Assembly: GCF_047495875.1 (NCBI RefSeq)
Contig: NC_092466.1
Location: 14,752,561-14,816,560 of the forward strand
Reading direction: 5' to 3'
Length of the DNA stretch: 64,000 bases
Source: Pithys albifrons albifrons
Lineage: Eukaryota; Chordata; Aves; Passeriformes; Thamnophilidae
The translations under genes were made by a program, and so were the position numbers. Below the pieces are notes generated by a model, which saw only the letters and a list, made by a program, of their open reading frames with translations, had not been told where the DNA came from and did not search any database. Positions 37,504-63,563 of the stretch are shown piece by piece. Position 1 is the first letter of the stretch; every line of letters starts with the position of its first letter.

Positions 37504-40500
37504 CCCACACCACATCCCAGTCCCTCTTGGGTGTTTTCACTGGAGTGCAAGAGGAGATGTGCAAGCAAAGACTCGGTCCCTGGACTCTCCCCAGAGACCT
37601 GAAGAGCACTCACAGATGTGGTCAGACTTGCAGGGTGTCTCAGTGGGCTGTGGATACACCCAACAGCATCTCCAATGCAGCTCCTGAGAGAGAAGCACTG
37701 GCACTGCTACCAGGGACCCTCTGTGTGGACGGGTATGACCCTGATAGCACCTTGCAGACATGCCAAGAGGCCACACCATGGGGTTTTTCAATCTTGTCTA
37801 TCTGCAGGGAAAGCCTGAGCAGCTTCCAACCCTTGCCATAGCTGACAGGGGTGCTGCCAAGGGGATGCAGCCCCACACACACTCTGCACCCCCCAGGACA
37901 GTACAGAGCAGCCATCTCCTGCTGCAGGTTCCAGCTGCTTCCAGCTATGCCATTTACCTTATGCTAGGCAGTCTTCAGGCTTAGGCTCTCCATTTATTTT
38001 GCTTTGTGGCATACATCTCAGTAATTCCAGGCAGAACACAGCAAGGCATGGGGAGCGGGTGGCAGAGGGAGCTGCCAGGGGATGTCACTGTCTTTGGGTG
38101 ATGAAGGAGGTTCAGATGCAGGCTGCTGCCTGCCTGGGCACCACATTCTGCTGCTCTGAGCATGCTTTGGAAAGTACTTTTTCTTTTCAGTAGAGAGCTG
38201 GGTTTCTTCAGGGGGAATCCATAAAAGATTCATGTCATGTCCTGGGGGATTTATTGGTCATTTCAGGGAGTTTTTTAAAGCTCCCAATTATTTACAGTTC
38301 CCCATGCTCCTTCCACCTGCCCAGGCCTTCAAAAGGGGTTTGACAAACTTGAAATATTGCTGGAGCAAAACTGATCCCAAATGGCAATCATTTTCAGTGG
38401 GAGTATCCCAGCCCTGTAGTGAAAGCTGCTGATCTGAAGCCACACTTACCTATCTGTTAATCATCAGCTTTTGTATCCCAGACATCATTTTAGACCTGTT
38501 CAGAGTGAGAGCTGAGCAGTCTTCCAGCAGCTTCTTCTGGATGAAGCTCAGCCCCTGGTGCTCTCTACCAGCATAGATTTAACCTTCTCTCCTGAAGCCA
38601 GCAGCCAAAGCAAGTGCAGAGGCCATGGAAATTATTTCAAACAAATCACCTGTGCTGAGAGACAGCTGGCAATGCAACGAGTTCCTGTTTCTGCAGCAGG
38701 TTCAATCAGAGGACTTGTCTTCCCAGCTGGGCTGAGGTTTGGGTGTTACACCCAGACCTGTCAGTGGCCAATGCCCCAGGGTGATGCCTGAGCATTGGCC
38801 ACAAGTTGCTGCTGCCTGAATCAAGCTTAGCCTTTAGAAAGATCCTAAAAAGGAGAAGAAAACAACCCCATAATGTTGCAAAATGACCTGGAATAGGGTC
38901 ATGTGAAGGCCTTGACAAACTTGTTGGGAAGGGGTTGCTGTGAAGGATGGGAGCTCTCACTACAGCCTTGCAAAGGTAACACTCCTTGGCTGAGAAACAG
39001 GAGCAGAATTGCCAGTTGGAAAGCACAAGTGTCAGTCTGGACTCCAGCACGCACCTCAGTTTACAAACAGCATCAGGAGCCTGGTAGGACCATGGCAGAT
39101 CCATTGCATCTGTGATGGCCACGCAGTGCCAGGAGAGGCTCACAGAGTCTGGCCAGGGGATGGGCAGCCTGCACAACCCAGCCCTTGGCAATACTATGCA
39201 GCAAAAATGACCCCTTCCCACTACAGGCAGGCAGTCAGATACTGCTTATTCCTGGGAAAGTCCTAGTGCCTTCCTCAGATATGGTTTGCTACTTTCTCCC
39301 TCTTCCCTAGCAGAGAGCCAAGGCAAGGTGTCAACAAAGCTGTACTGCACAGCAGCATCACCCTGAAACCCAGGCAAGACCAGTGGCATTTAACTCCAGT
39401 TCCAGAAATACAAACATTTACTGAAAACCTGAACCCAGCCCTGTCTCAGATCTTAAGAGAGAGGTTTGTGCAGGGATCTGTGGAGATGCAGTTTTCAGCC
39501 CAGGGTCTGCCTCTCATCCTTAGAACCCTGCTCTGCCCCTCAGATCAGACCATAGAGAGAGGTCTTCCTAGCAAAATAAAGCCAAATGAGAAATCCGGGC
39601 AATCAGGGAGCTCCTGCAGTGCAGCCAAGGGGTGGGAGCCCTCCAAGTCATGGGGTCATGCCTGGATTTGTTCCCAATTTCGCCTCCACAGCCTTGGCAC
39701 AGCTGGGCTACTGCTGGAGCAGGGAAATCCCAGTCTGGGGCACACCAATGACATTAGCCATGGCAGTGCCACCCCTAGGGGACACTTGGGTCCTTTCCAA
39801 GCATAGGACAATGAGGAAACCACTGTACTGTGCAAACACTCCCACAGAGCTTCAGGAATCAGAAACCTCGTTCTTCTTGTGCTCTTGTCATTTTTTAAAA
39901 TGTTCTCCCTTACAAGTGGACAGAGGGGAGCTTGGTGTGTGGACAAAAGTGGGGTAGGTGTTTTTTATAGCACCCCAAAGGGCTCTCCTCAACCCACTCA
40001 GACCACCTAGTCTGGCAGATCAGGCTGCTGCCATCCCGGGATGGGGAGCAGATGCTTTGTAGGTACATGAATATCCAGGTTTACAGCTGTGCTGAGGGTC
40101 CCAGCAGTTGCTGCAGCCAGAGATTGGGGTGACAACTGATATAGCTGCCCTCAAAGCTCAGCTCTCATAGTCTGGCTGCATGCTGAGCCAGTTATCCAGC
40201 TCAGCTGGGAAAACAAACAGGGTTTATTGTTGAAACACACGGAGAGTGTGCTGAGTGACACAGGGCCCATGTGCACAGAAGGTCTAAGATCTGAAGGTAA
40301 ATGTGTGCCATTGTGGGGGCAGGAGAAGTGTAGCCCACAGGGGATTTCTGCTCCCCAAGGCTCATGGATCAAGCAGATGAGAGCAACAGATGATGGGGAG
40401 ATGTTTCAGGCCACTGACTGCAGCATTGTACTCTGCTGTACCTGTGTCAGGTCCTCCTGGTTCCTCATCCCAGCGAGTCCTTCGTAGGGGCTGGGCTCAG

Positions 40501-41919
40501 ATGACTGGTGTCCTTCCTGGCTCTGCTGTTGATGTTCATGAAGCCATCAGTCCATGTGTGATTCAGTTTGCCCCCCAAAAAGAAGCCACCCCTCTAGGCT
40601 TGATACCACTGACTCAGGACACCCTGTGGTTAAAGCAGGAGAGCACTACCAGAAAGATGTCTCAGGAGCAGGGTACAGGGTGGAGGAGGGGAGGCTGGGA
40701 CCTACATCTGCTCCAGCCCTGCTGTCCTCTGCTCTGGGTAGCTGTGCCTTAGTAACTGGAATCCTCAGCACCCCCTGTCCTGCATCCCCCCTCCCCGACC
40801 CATACCAGCCACTTCACTTTTGCTGCAGCTCCACTGACCTGCCATTAGTTATAATGCCTGGGCCCAAGCAGGAGGTCAGTGCAGGCTGGCCCAGACATAA
40901 ATCAGCTCCCTATGGGTAAGGAGGTTGGGGATGGCAGTGACAGGTGCCCACCATATGCTGCAGGACCCCCACCTTGGACCTGGGATGCTTCCCGGGGATA
41001 GAGACCTTACCCACCGCTGTCACATCCGGCCAGGCTCCCCAGGGACATTGCTGTCGCACCAGCAGGTCCTCAGGGTGGTGAGAAGAACTGTGCTTTTGGT
41101 CACAGAAACTGTGCCACCAGTCACAGGTGGGATCCAGACAGAGAGAAGCTACATGGCTCCCCAGAATGAAGTAGGGGGACTGAGCCCCTAAAAGCCCAGA
41201 AAGGGGATGGAAGGCCAGCTCAGGAGGTGCCCTCAACAGAGCTGGGTGCCCACAGGGGTGACGTGTGATGTGTCTGAGGGGTGACACTACGAGGCTGAGG
41301 GGACAGCCCACACTGAGGGGACAGTGGCTGGGGCAGCTCTCGTTGCCCTGCTGTGGGAGGATCTGGGTGAAGTGGGGTCTCTTTCCCACCATGGGGCTGG
41401 TTGAGCTGCCCAGCCGAGCCTCCTGCTGCCTGCCCGTGCTGCCATCCCCGGTCCTCCAGCTCCCTCTGCTGCCGGCGAGGATGGGCGGCTGCCCGAGCCG
41501 GCCAGGAGCAGCTCCTCAGCCGACCTGGGTCCCCAGCAAGGTGTTCACCCCAGGACAACAGGGCATATCCACACATCCCCACGATATGATGCCCAGAAGA
41601 AGGAGGTGCAGGCAGGAGATGCCCCTGGCACACTGTGAGGACCACGAGGCAGCCAGGCCCAAGGAACCCCTGGGACAGGCAGGCAGCCTCACCAGAAAGG
41701 TGGGTGGCTGCAGACCCTCAAGGCCCCAAGGAGGGACAGACTGGCGAGAACTCAGCCTCAGTACGAGACACTGGGGACTCCACACAGGGCCTGCAGACCA
41801 GAAGTGCAGGCATTTGCAAACTGCTCCTGTCAGCTCAAGTGAATTTTTTTCTCTGGGTAGACACATGTGTCCGTGCACGCACTCTCCAGGTGTCAGGGAT
41901 TGCAGAGCAGCCAGTCTAT

Positions 41920-42130
41920 TTCTTTTTAAAACTTGACATAAGCAGGTAAATTATCCCCAAGTAACGCATTTACCACAAGAGGAGAAATGTCAGCAGCGCT
42001 GCTGCCATCGAAGCAGGAGCTCCTGCTTCCCATTCCCCTCGGTGACAGGGAGCCTGAGTTATGGCCCTGTTGGAGAGACAGCAGGTTTGTAAATGCTTCT
42101 GTTTGTGCTGTTTTCCAGCCCAACCAGAGC
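41920..42130. promoter_or_regulatory. Candidate noncoding element with two perfect palindromes
   Basis: AT-rich stretch (AAACTTGACATAAGCAGG, GTAACGCATTTACCAC) followed by CAGCAGCGCTGCTG (41991-42004) and the 20-nt palindrome GAAGCAGGAGCTCCTGCTTC (42010-42029). No gene assigned. Confidence 0.4.
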
Positions 42131-43689
42131 CCATTGATCACTGGGACAGGAGTGAAGCCAATGAAGACAAGCAGGAGCTGGAATGGTGGAGACACACAGC
42201 TGGAGTCGTGCCAGGATCTGGGCACATGCAGGAATGCTCAGATCTGGCCCTCTCTGTCCTTTTGACTCTGCGAGATCCCTGGTCTGAGGACACAGCCTGC
42301 ATCTTTCATCCCTTGAATAAGCTCCTTTACTTGGCCAGCAACTGCAAAAGGATTTAAGTCAGGACCCCACGGCACTATGGGGAAAGGTCCCTGTGACAGG
42401 GTGGTGCAAACAGGGGGCCTTATGGCACACATGTTCAGTGTGAAACAAGGCTGGTTTGGGGGTGAGGACTGAGCCTTTATTTGACTGCATCTCACAGCCA
42501 CTAAATGCTATCAAGGATCCTTAAAACTGGGATGATGTTTGCACACAGTGAAAACCGGACCCTGCCCAAAGAACAAACAGCCTCAGGAAATGCAAGAGGG
42601 AGGGAAAGTGAGGCAGAGTGGCAGTGTGGCATGTGGAGATGTCCTGGGTTTGAGCCAGGGCCTCAGTATGGCATCCTTTTATGACCTCAAGCACTCACTG
42701 TAGCACAGCCAATGTTGGGAGACTTACCAGAGCACCTACAAATTGGTCAGAGTGAACTTTCCCCAATGCAGGGCTGGCAAAGGAAGGGCTGCCTGCCCAG
42801 TGTCTGACATGAACTTGAGCAGCCTGGGGGCTCACATCTCCTATGCTGCAGCAGCTCTGCAGCACCATCCCAGCTGCCCACACCTGCAGTGAGCATGGAG
42901 GAGGCAACACAGCACCATGGGACAGGGTAGACATGGGGGTCATGTCGGAGATAGCCCCCAGCAAAAGATGTTCCCTGGGAAAAGGTGACACAACACAGCT
43001 ACTCCCTGCGTCCTGCAGCGTTGGGCTGCTTCACACAGAGGCTGGGGATGGCCAAAGTGTTGTGTTGAATCAGGACACTGATCATGAGATCCTATCAGGC
43101 AGGTTGTTTCCTATGGCATAGGCTGGGAAACTGAGGCAGAGAGGGCTGATGAAAGTCAGGGAGCAGGGGAAGGTGGCAGTAGGCCTGTCCCAACTGCTCC
43201 ATCACTACTAAGCCATTGGGAAAGTCACCAATCATGAAGCCCCTGTTCAGACCACTACCATGGGATTTGGGCCAGCTGGGGGGATGATCTCGAGTGAGCA
43301 TTGGCTCCTGGCTTGCTCCTGCAGACACAGGCTCATGCTGACCACAAGACACTGCTGTGGCACCCAGCACAGAACATGGCACAGCATCCTGCTATGTATC
43401 TGTGTCACATTCCTGTCAGGGCAGCTCTGCCATCACCAGGCTGGGTCTTTCTCCAGCCAGAGAAAACAGTGCTGGAAACAGGGACTGTGATACAGAGCAT
43501 GGCACTGGGACCTGCTGCATCCCCTGCTGTATCCCTTACGCCTGCTGCCCAGGCAGGGCTCTCGCTCTGCATCCACTGGCCCTGAGGATGCCCTGCGGGA
43601 TGCTCTGCCCCCCACCAGGCCCCTGCAGCTGCACCCCAGCAGCCCTTCCTTCACACTCCACACCACGCCGACGTCATCCCGACCATCAA

Positions 43690-44110
43690 TAGCACTTGGT
43701 TAATTAATTTGATGGGAACAGCAGGGACCACACTTTGCATTTAGTGAACTTCGGAGAACTTCCAACCTCATCTTCATAATTGGCCTCATAAATTCGAGGA
43801 AAGAGAGAAATCAGCAAAGCCAGAGGAGTGCGGGAGGCAGGAGAGGCCCTGCACGCGGGAGGGCGGGCGAGCGTGTGAGAAGTGACTCTATTTGGTGTCC
43901 TTATTTAATTTTATTGCAGAGATCCATCTTTGCCCGCCCCCTCCCTGCCTAGCCCTTTCTCTCCTGCTCTCCCTGCTGGGTTCACCTAATCATGATAAAT
44001 TCATATTCATTTCCCTGCCTGCTCTGGCAGGAGGAGCAGCAGCTCCCCTACATTCACTCGGCCACGCTGCCATTAGCAAATATTTACTCATGAATACAAA
44101 GTGCCCATGT
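43690..44110. promoter_or_regulatory. AT-rich island, candidate conserved noncoding element
   Basis: Includes GGTTAATTAATTTGATGG, CATAATTGGCCTCATAAATT, TTATTTAATTTTATTGC and CTAATCATGATAAATTC, with TAAT cores spread over 400 nt, in GC-rich surroundings. No coding potential. Confidence 0.4.
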
Positions 44111-45988
44111 TAGAGGCCAAACTACTCCCTCTGCACCCCTTTTCCCCCAGCCCCCTTCCACCCCTGCACCAGGACAAGAATGATGGCTAAGTATGGGTGT
44201 CCTTCCTACAGGGTAGGGAGCAGGGGGAAAAGAGCTGCCTGACATTCAGAGCTTTTTCTTGGCCCAGGCTTTTTCTTCCTTTTATGCCACGAAGCAATGA
44301 GATGCTTGTTGGGGGGACAGGAATTGCCTGAGCCCCTGATCTGGACTCACCTTGGGGGTGCAGAGATGTCAGGGTGGGAGCAAAAAGCTCTAGAGCAGAA
44401 GGTGAATGCCTGTCCCAGCTCCCTGACTTTCCACTCAGCCTCTAAGTACTGCTGCATTTTGGTTTATTTTTAATTTTCAGGATGATCAGACTCACAGCCA
44501 GGAAGAGCACGAAGGGGGTGTGCTGGGTAGGGGGAATAGCTGAAGCCCCATCCTGGGAAGCAGAAACCAGTTGACACCTCATTAGAGATGCCTAAAAGCA
44601 TGTTTGCTTACCCTGCCTGCACCCCTTTGGGGACTCAGCACCCCCATCCTCCCAGGCACCCCAGTAGCCCAATCCCTCGCATATTTTTCCCCGAGTGTGG
44701 CATGCCATGGTTTGAAGGAGGCAGGGGGTGTGCTGGGATAAGGGGGTGGCCAAGTCCTGCCCTACTGCAAAGGCAGGAATTACAGGGGCATAAAGAGAAG
44801 TGTACATAGAGCAGCTCTGTACCCTCTGCCATGGGGTGGCTGACACACAGTGGGCAGCACAGTTCAGCCTCTCATGTTTCTTCCCCGGGCTTGCACAAGA
44901 ATGAGGGAGAAGCAAGAACCTCCAGCATACTGAAATGGGACCCACAGCTGTTCTGAACAAGCTCCTTGTTGTGCTCCTTCACCTCCTGCCCCTTTCATTG
45001 CCTGCAGAGGGGACAAGTCCCTATCCATCCTTGGCCCACCTGGCTGCAGCCAGCCACAGGAGGGCCCTCTGTCCCCTCCAAAGCTTCAGGGCAGGGATTT
45101 CTTGGGTGGGAGGGGACAGACAGACATCAGGCTCATTCCCTCACAGAGCAGGAGCTGGCAGGATTTCTTCCCCAGCAGCACCTACATGACACGTATGTAC
45201 TTGGACCACCTTCACTGTCCTTTGCCAAGGGGTTGGGCACAAAGTCCTCCTTCTAAGGAGACCTGGCCCTACACATCCCTGTGTCTGGCCTCTGTCCAAT
45301 AAAATCAGGATGAACAGTAGGGTTAAGGCTGCAGGACCTCTTTGGCACCTCAGTGAGACTTGTGGCCCTGGAGAAGAGATGGACCAAGGGGAAGGAGTTG
45401 GTGGCCTTCAGTAGCAGCATGGGAGATGTGACACTGATGTCCTCAGCATGTCACCCATTAAGCGAGGAAGCTCCAGCCCTTCAGGAACAGCTCACCCTGG
45501 CATCCAGAGCTGAAGGCAAACCTATGCTCATCAAGGGACAAATGTGAGCAGCTGTATACTCTGCTCCCTGCCCCAGCCCAGGCAGAAACAGGCCCATGGC
45601 CTGTGAGCCACAAGACAGCCTCCAGGATCCTCCTGGCAGCACTGCAGGGAAAGGGAGCCCCCATCCAACCTCCCTGGGTGGCAGAGATATCCCCAGCCCT
45701 GGACAAGGTCAGATATGGCCTTGCCCAGCCTAACCTGGCTGATCCTAAGTATGAAGACCCCTTCACTTCTGGGTTGGTCCTTGGGCCACACAGCCCTCCT
45801 GGGGAGAAAGTGCTCTCCCTGGACCTCATAGGCCCCTGGTCTGAGCTGACTCCCCTCTGCTCCTACGTAACCCAGCCCAGTCCTCATGGGCTCAGCTTCA
45901 GCAGCCCTGTCCCCCTCCAGCTTCTCCATCTCTCTTTTGAGACAATTGTTACTGCTGCTCATATCCATGTGCTCCCTTGGCTTCCAGG

Positions 45989-46885
45989 CTAATCACATTC
46001 CCCTTGGACAACCAAAGCACTTCCATGCTCAGGAGACTGAGCTGTATTCCAGGCACAGAACAGCAGCCAGAGCACCAGCCAACTCTGACATGCCCTACTG
46101 TTTGATGAATACAGAAAAGCTGACAGCCATTCCTTCCTGACTCCACACCTGAAGAAAGAGCCGAGTCCAAGACTCAAAGCTCCGGAATAGCTCCTTTCTT
46201 TGGAAACAGCCAGTCCCAGCTCAGACATGTGGCCAGTTGGATGCCAGGACAGAGTCAGGTTCTGCTCTGCCATGGGAGGATGACAGCCAGCAACTCCCTG
46301 CCCAGAGTCAGAAGTGCTGATCCAATAGTATGAAGGCCTCCATTGCCTTCTTCCTGCCTCCACTGAAACCAGGGAAATGGGCCAGCACAGGAGAAGCTCC
46401 TGACCAGCCAGAAGGGAAGGTCCGAACAGTTGCAGTATAGAGAGCAAAAAGAGAGACGGCACGGGAAAACAGAAAAGGGATTTATTACACTTCACATTTA
46501 AAAGCACCAAGACATGCCAAAAGACATTAATTTCCCTCAGGTGTCCAACAGAAAGGCTGAGCTGACAAATGCCACTGCTGGGGTCAGGGTGTCCCCAGCG
46601 CAGCCCCAGCCCCAGTGCTGGTGCCCAGCAGCCATGGCTGACAGTGCAGCAAGGGAGGTTTAACGTCCTTGTGCCTGCCCTAACAGCAAACATGCAGCTT
46701 GTCACTGCATGTGACAAAGACATGGCAGAGTGCAGAGTGGGGGTGGCTGGGTATCCCACAGGGGAACAAGAGCCCTGGGGTCCTGGCACAGAAATGTCCA
46801 CCACAGCATCTGTGGCAGCCAATGCCACAGAGCAGCACCTTTGCCAGGAGGAACCACTGCAATACCTGTAATGGAGACAGAGCAC
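45989..46885 (-). other. Unexplained 298-codon open frame
   Basis: ATG to stop without interruption on the minus strand, overlapping the end of the putative POLL 3'UTR. The product is rich in Ser, Leu, Cys and Trp, with a hydrophobic stretch mid-way (SLFLLSILQLFG). No family recognised. Length is more than I expect by chance at this GC, but no promoter, Kozak context or homology supports it. May be noncoding. Confidence 0.15.
46481..46486 (-). terminator. POLL: Candidate POLL poly(A) signal
   Basis: TTTATT on the plus strand is AATAAA on the POLL strand. It is the first canonical signal I find past the stop, giving a 3'UTR of about 1.45 kb. Confidence 0.45.
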
Positions 46886-47071
46886 TGAACGTCTCGGGGA
46901 AATTCATCTCTAGAATATAAAATAGTCAAGGTTTCCTGAGAAATAAAATTCACTCCTCCCATGGAACTGGCAGGGCCAGCCACATGCAAACGCATACACA
47001 AACACACACTTTCCCTGATCAAAGACCAGATGACTCCACGGCTTCCATACAAAAGAAAAGGGGAAAGCTAA

Positions 47072-47103
47072 TTAAGTTCTAATTTGCCCAAATTAGAACT
47101 TAA
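47072..47103. repeat. Perfect 14-bp inverted repeat in the putative POLL 3'UTR
   Basis: TTAAGTTCTAATTT (47072-47085), spacer GCCC, then its exact reverse complement (47090-47103). Would form a hairpin with a four-base loop. Confidence 0.9.
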
Positions 47104-47932
47104 CTATCTCCTTGTGTTCCTCTCTGCTTCCATGCCTCCTACACACACACACATGCACACAGAGCCCTGCTGGGTTACATTCAGTGCCATTACATTCACT
47201 TCCTTACCAAGCTCAGTTCCCGTTCCCTGAGCTGTGAGGTCTGCTCGTCTCCTGCAGTGAGAGGAGAGAGCCAAGATCAGGGCTCTCTGTGGATCTGGAA
47301 GATCCTCAGCACACAACAAGCTGAGAGCAAGCAGGCACAGCATCTCAGTGACAGTCTGCTGGGTGTGGCAGTCTAAGCAGCCTGGATCTGTGCAGTGAGA
47401 CCCACCAGAGGACACATGCCAGCTCAGAGAGGACACAGCAGCAGCACAGGGGTACTCCTCATGATTCCTCCAGCAGCAGCTGCCAGCAGTAGTGAGAAGA
47501 TCTGTTCCACAGCCAAGCTAGACTCCTCCTGCCCTCCTTCATAGCTCAGGATAGAAATTTTGGTGTCTGTGCTTGGACACCCAAGATGCATCCCATTTCT
47601 GTTCCCAAGCACTGGCAGGGGGTGGATCACAAGGATCTGCAGCCCAGCCTTGGGAAGGTGGGAAAAGCAGGGCCAGGGCAGCTGATGGGCAGCAAGCCCT
47701 TTTGGTAGCCAGGGGCTGCCTTAATGTGCTTCCAGTGCGGTTCCAGCCCACAGCCTCTGCTGGGTAAAGACACAGAGCTCTGTCAGCAGCAGGGCCACTT
47801 GCTTGCAAGGAGCCTCAGTCTGCTGGGATATGTTCCTCAGTCTGCATTTACCACAGAGCAGCACTGGGGAAACCAGCAACCTTCCAACAGCAGAACAGCA
47901 GTAGGCCCAGGGTGCTGGGTGACAACCAGGTG

Positions 47933-56146
<8,214 letters not shown>

Positions 56147-57450
56147 AGGCCTGGTGAGAAGGTTGGCAGCAATTGCTGAAGACAAATAAGAACAAGTAAA
56201 GTTGCTTAGAACAGTGTTACCCAAACAAAACAACTTAAGATTCACTCATTTTGCTCACTTTGTTGGTCTGAAGTTCTTTTTTTGTTGTTGCCTTTCAAAA
56301 ACACTTGTCCTGAGGGGGGTACCCAGAAACAAGAATTACAGATGATGAGGACAGAAAAATCAAAGTTATAAAACCACCAAAAAGTCACTTAAGTGGACCC
56401 TGCTTGAATACCTTAGAAACCAATAAGGCTGAGTTCTTAAAATGGAAAGCATCCAGCTACTTTAACATTTTGGAGCTCCTTCCTACCCAGCCAGAAGAAG
56501 CAACTTTATTTCCCAGATCTTTCTTAAGCACATTCCCAAGAGGGAAACACCTCTCCTGCCTGGACTGAAATTTAGTCACAGGCAAGAGATAAAACAGCTG
56601 ATTGACACCATGTGTTTCACAGAGCCACAAGAGGAAAACTACCAACTCAGCTTCAGCTGGAAACAGTAACTTAGTAAAGATTAACTAGCCAAGTTCAATA
56701 TGGGTACAACTGCAGCTTTACCATCACAAACCCTGCAAAAGCAAACATTGGAGCTTTAACTACCAGGATACCAGGAAGCTCAGTTTTCTGTAGCCCTGGC
56801 AAGCACCTGAATCCCTGTATATCCCAAAAGCTCCTTCTGTAAACTCAACACCAACTTGATTTCCTCTTTGTGCAGCACTTAATGTTTCACTTAGAGGTTT
56901 CTCACACACAGGGCAGCACAAACCTATCCTATTACACCGGGAGAACTGAAAATGGTACCACCTGGCCGTGTCTTCTTTCTACCTCCTCATCCGAGCATTA
57001 AACACAATCCTCTGAAGAGTAACCCGGAGCTCGACTCAGGTCCTTGCTTCTGCGAGGAAGAGTTGAGCTCCAAGGTAACAGAAACCCATCTGCCTTTCTA
57101 AAACTCACCTGTTTCTGTTTTCTGGTCGTTTGGACCAAGAGGAGCCCTCTGGAAACAGCAATCCTTTACGTCAGAGAAAGAAAAAAAAAAACACCAAAGC
57201 CCCGCCAAGCTTCTGGGTGCCCAAGCCCTTTTCAGGGCTTGGAAATGTGTTTCTCGGGGCTAAATTGTAACTCGCCTAAGTCACAACCCACGCGCCGGGT
57301 ACCAAGCTTGCCTTGCCAGCCCCCTGAGGCCGTAGAGGCTGCAAAGACACCAGCCCTGGGCTGGCAGCGCCCACAGCCTCGAGGGCACGAACGGCCCCTC
57401 AAACCCCCGGGCCCGGCCCGGGGCATGCGGGAGCCAAGCTGGGGGCGGCC

Positions 57451-57535
57451 GGGCCGGGCCGGGCCGGGCCCGCAGGCTGGCGGGGGAGAGGCGGCCGGGA
57501 CGGGCCCGCAGGCTGCGGGGGAGAGGCGGCCGCAG
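57451..57535. repeat. GGGCC repeats and 36-nt tandem duplication in the promoter
   Basis: Four GGGCC units at 57451-57470, then two copies of a roughly 36-nt unit starting GGGCCCGCAGGCTG at 57466 and 57502. The G-rich strand has four G3 tracts with two-base loops, a quadruplex pattern. Confidence 0.85.
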
Positions 57536-57643
57536 GGCTTTCCCCGCAGGTTCCGGGGACACGGGCGGAGCAGGGGCCGGACAGGGCCGCGCTCGCCCCG
57601 GCCCGGCCGGGAAGCGCTTCCGGGCGGCGGGCGGAAGTTTCCT

Positions 57644-57657
57644 GTTGCCGCGGTGAC
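57644..57657 (+). promoter_or_regulatory. X-box-like RFX site upstream of DPCD
   Basis: GTTGCC-GC-GGTGAC, compared with the RFX consensus GTTRCC-NN-GGYAAC: one mismatch outside the spacer. It ends 12 nt before the DPCD ATG. RFX factors drive cilia genes, and DPCD is cilia-linked. Confidence 0.5.
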
Positions 57658-57669
57658 GGCGCGGCCGCC

Positions 57670-63563
<5,894 letters not shown>

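Larger units (their letters stand above)
30110..46480. other. Intergenic region between the GLUT gene and POLL
   Basis: No spliced coding sequence recognised on either strand. Contains AT-rich islands that look like conserved noncoding elements (31185-31440, 33930-34500, 36150-36530, 41920-42130, 43690-44110), each set in GC-rich, CA/CTG-biased sequence, plus a (CT)30 microsatellite. Most open frames here are stop-poor GC-rich sequence. In humans this interval lies within the LBX1-FGF8 regulatory landscape, hence possible enhancers (inference). Confidence 0.5.

Noticed and set aside
36951..37613. 220-residue minus-strand ORF
   Set aside because: Carried by the (CT)30 microsatellite, which has no stops in this frame; the product has a long Arg-Glu run and no homology.
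41265..41936. 223-residue plus-strand ORF
   Set aside because: GC-rich, no splice context, no family; low-complexity Pro/Ser/Gln composition.
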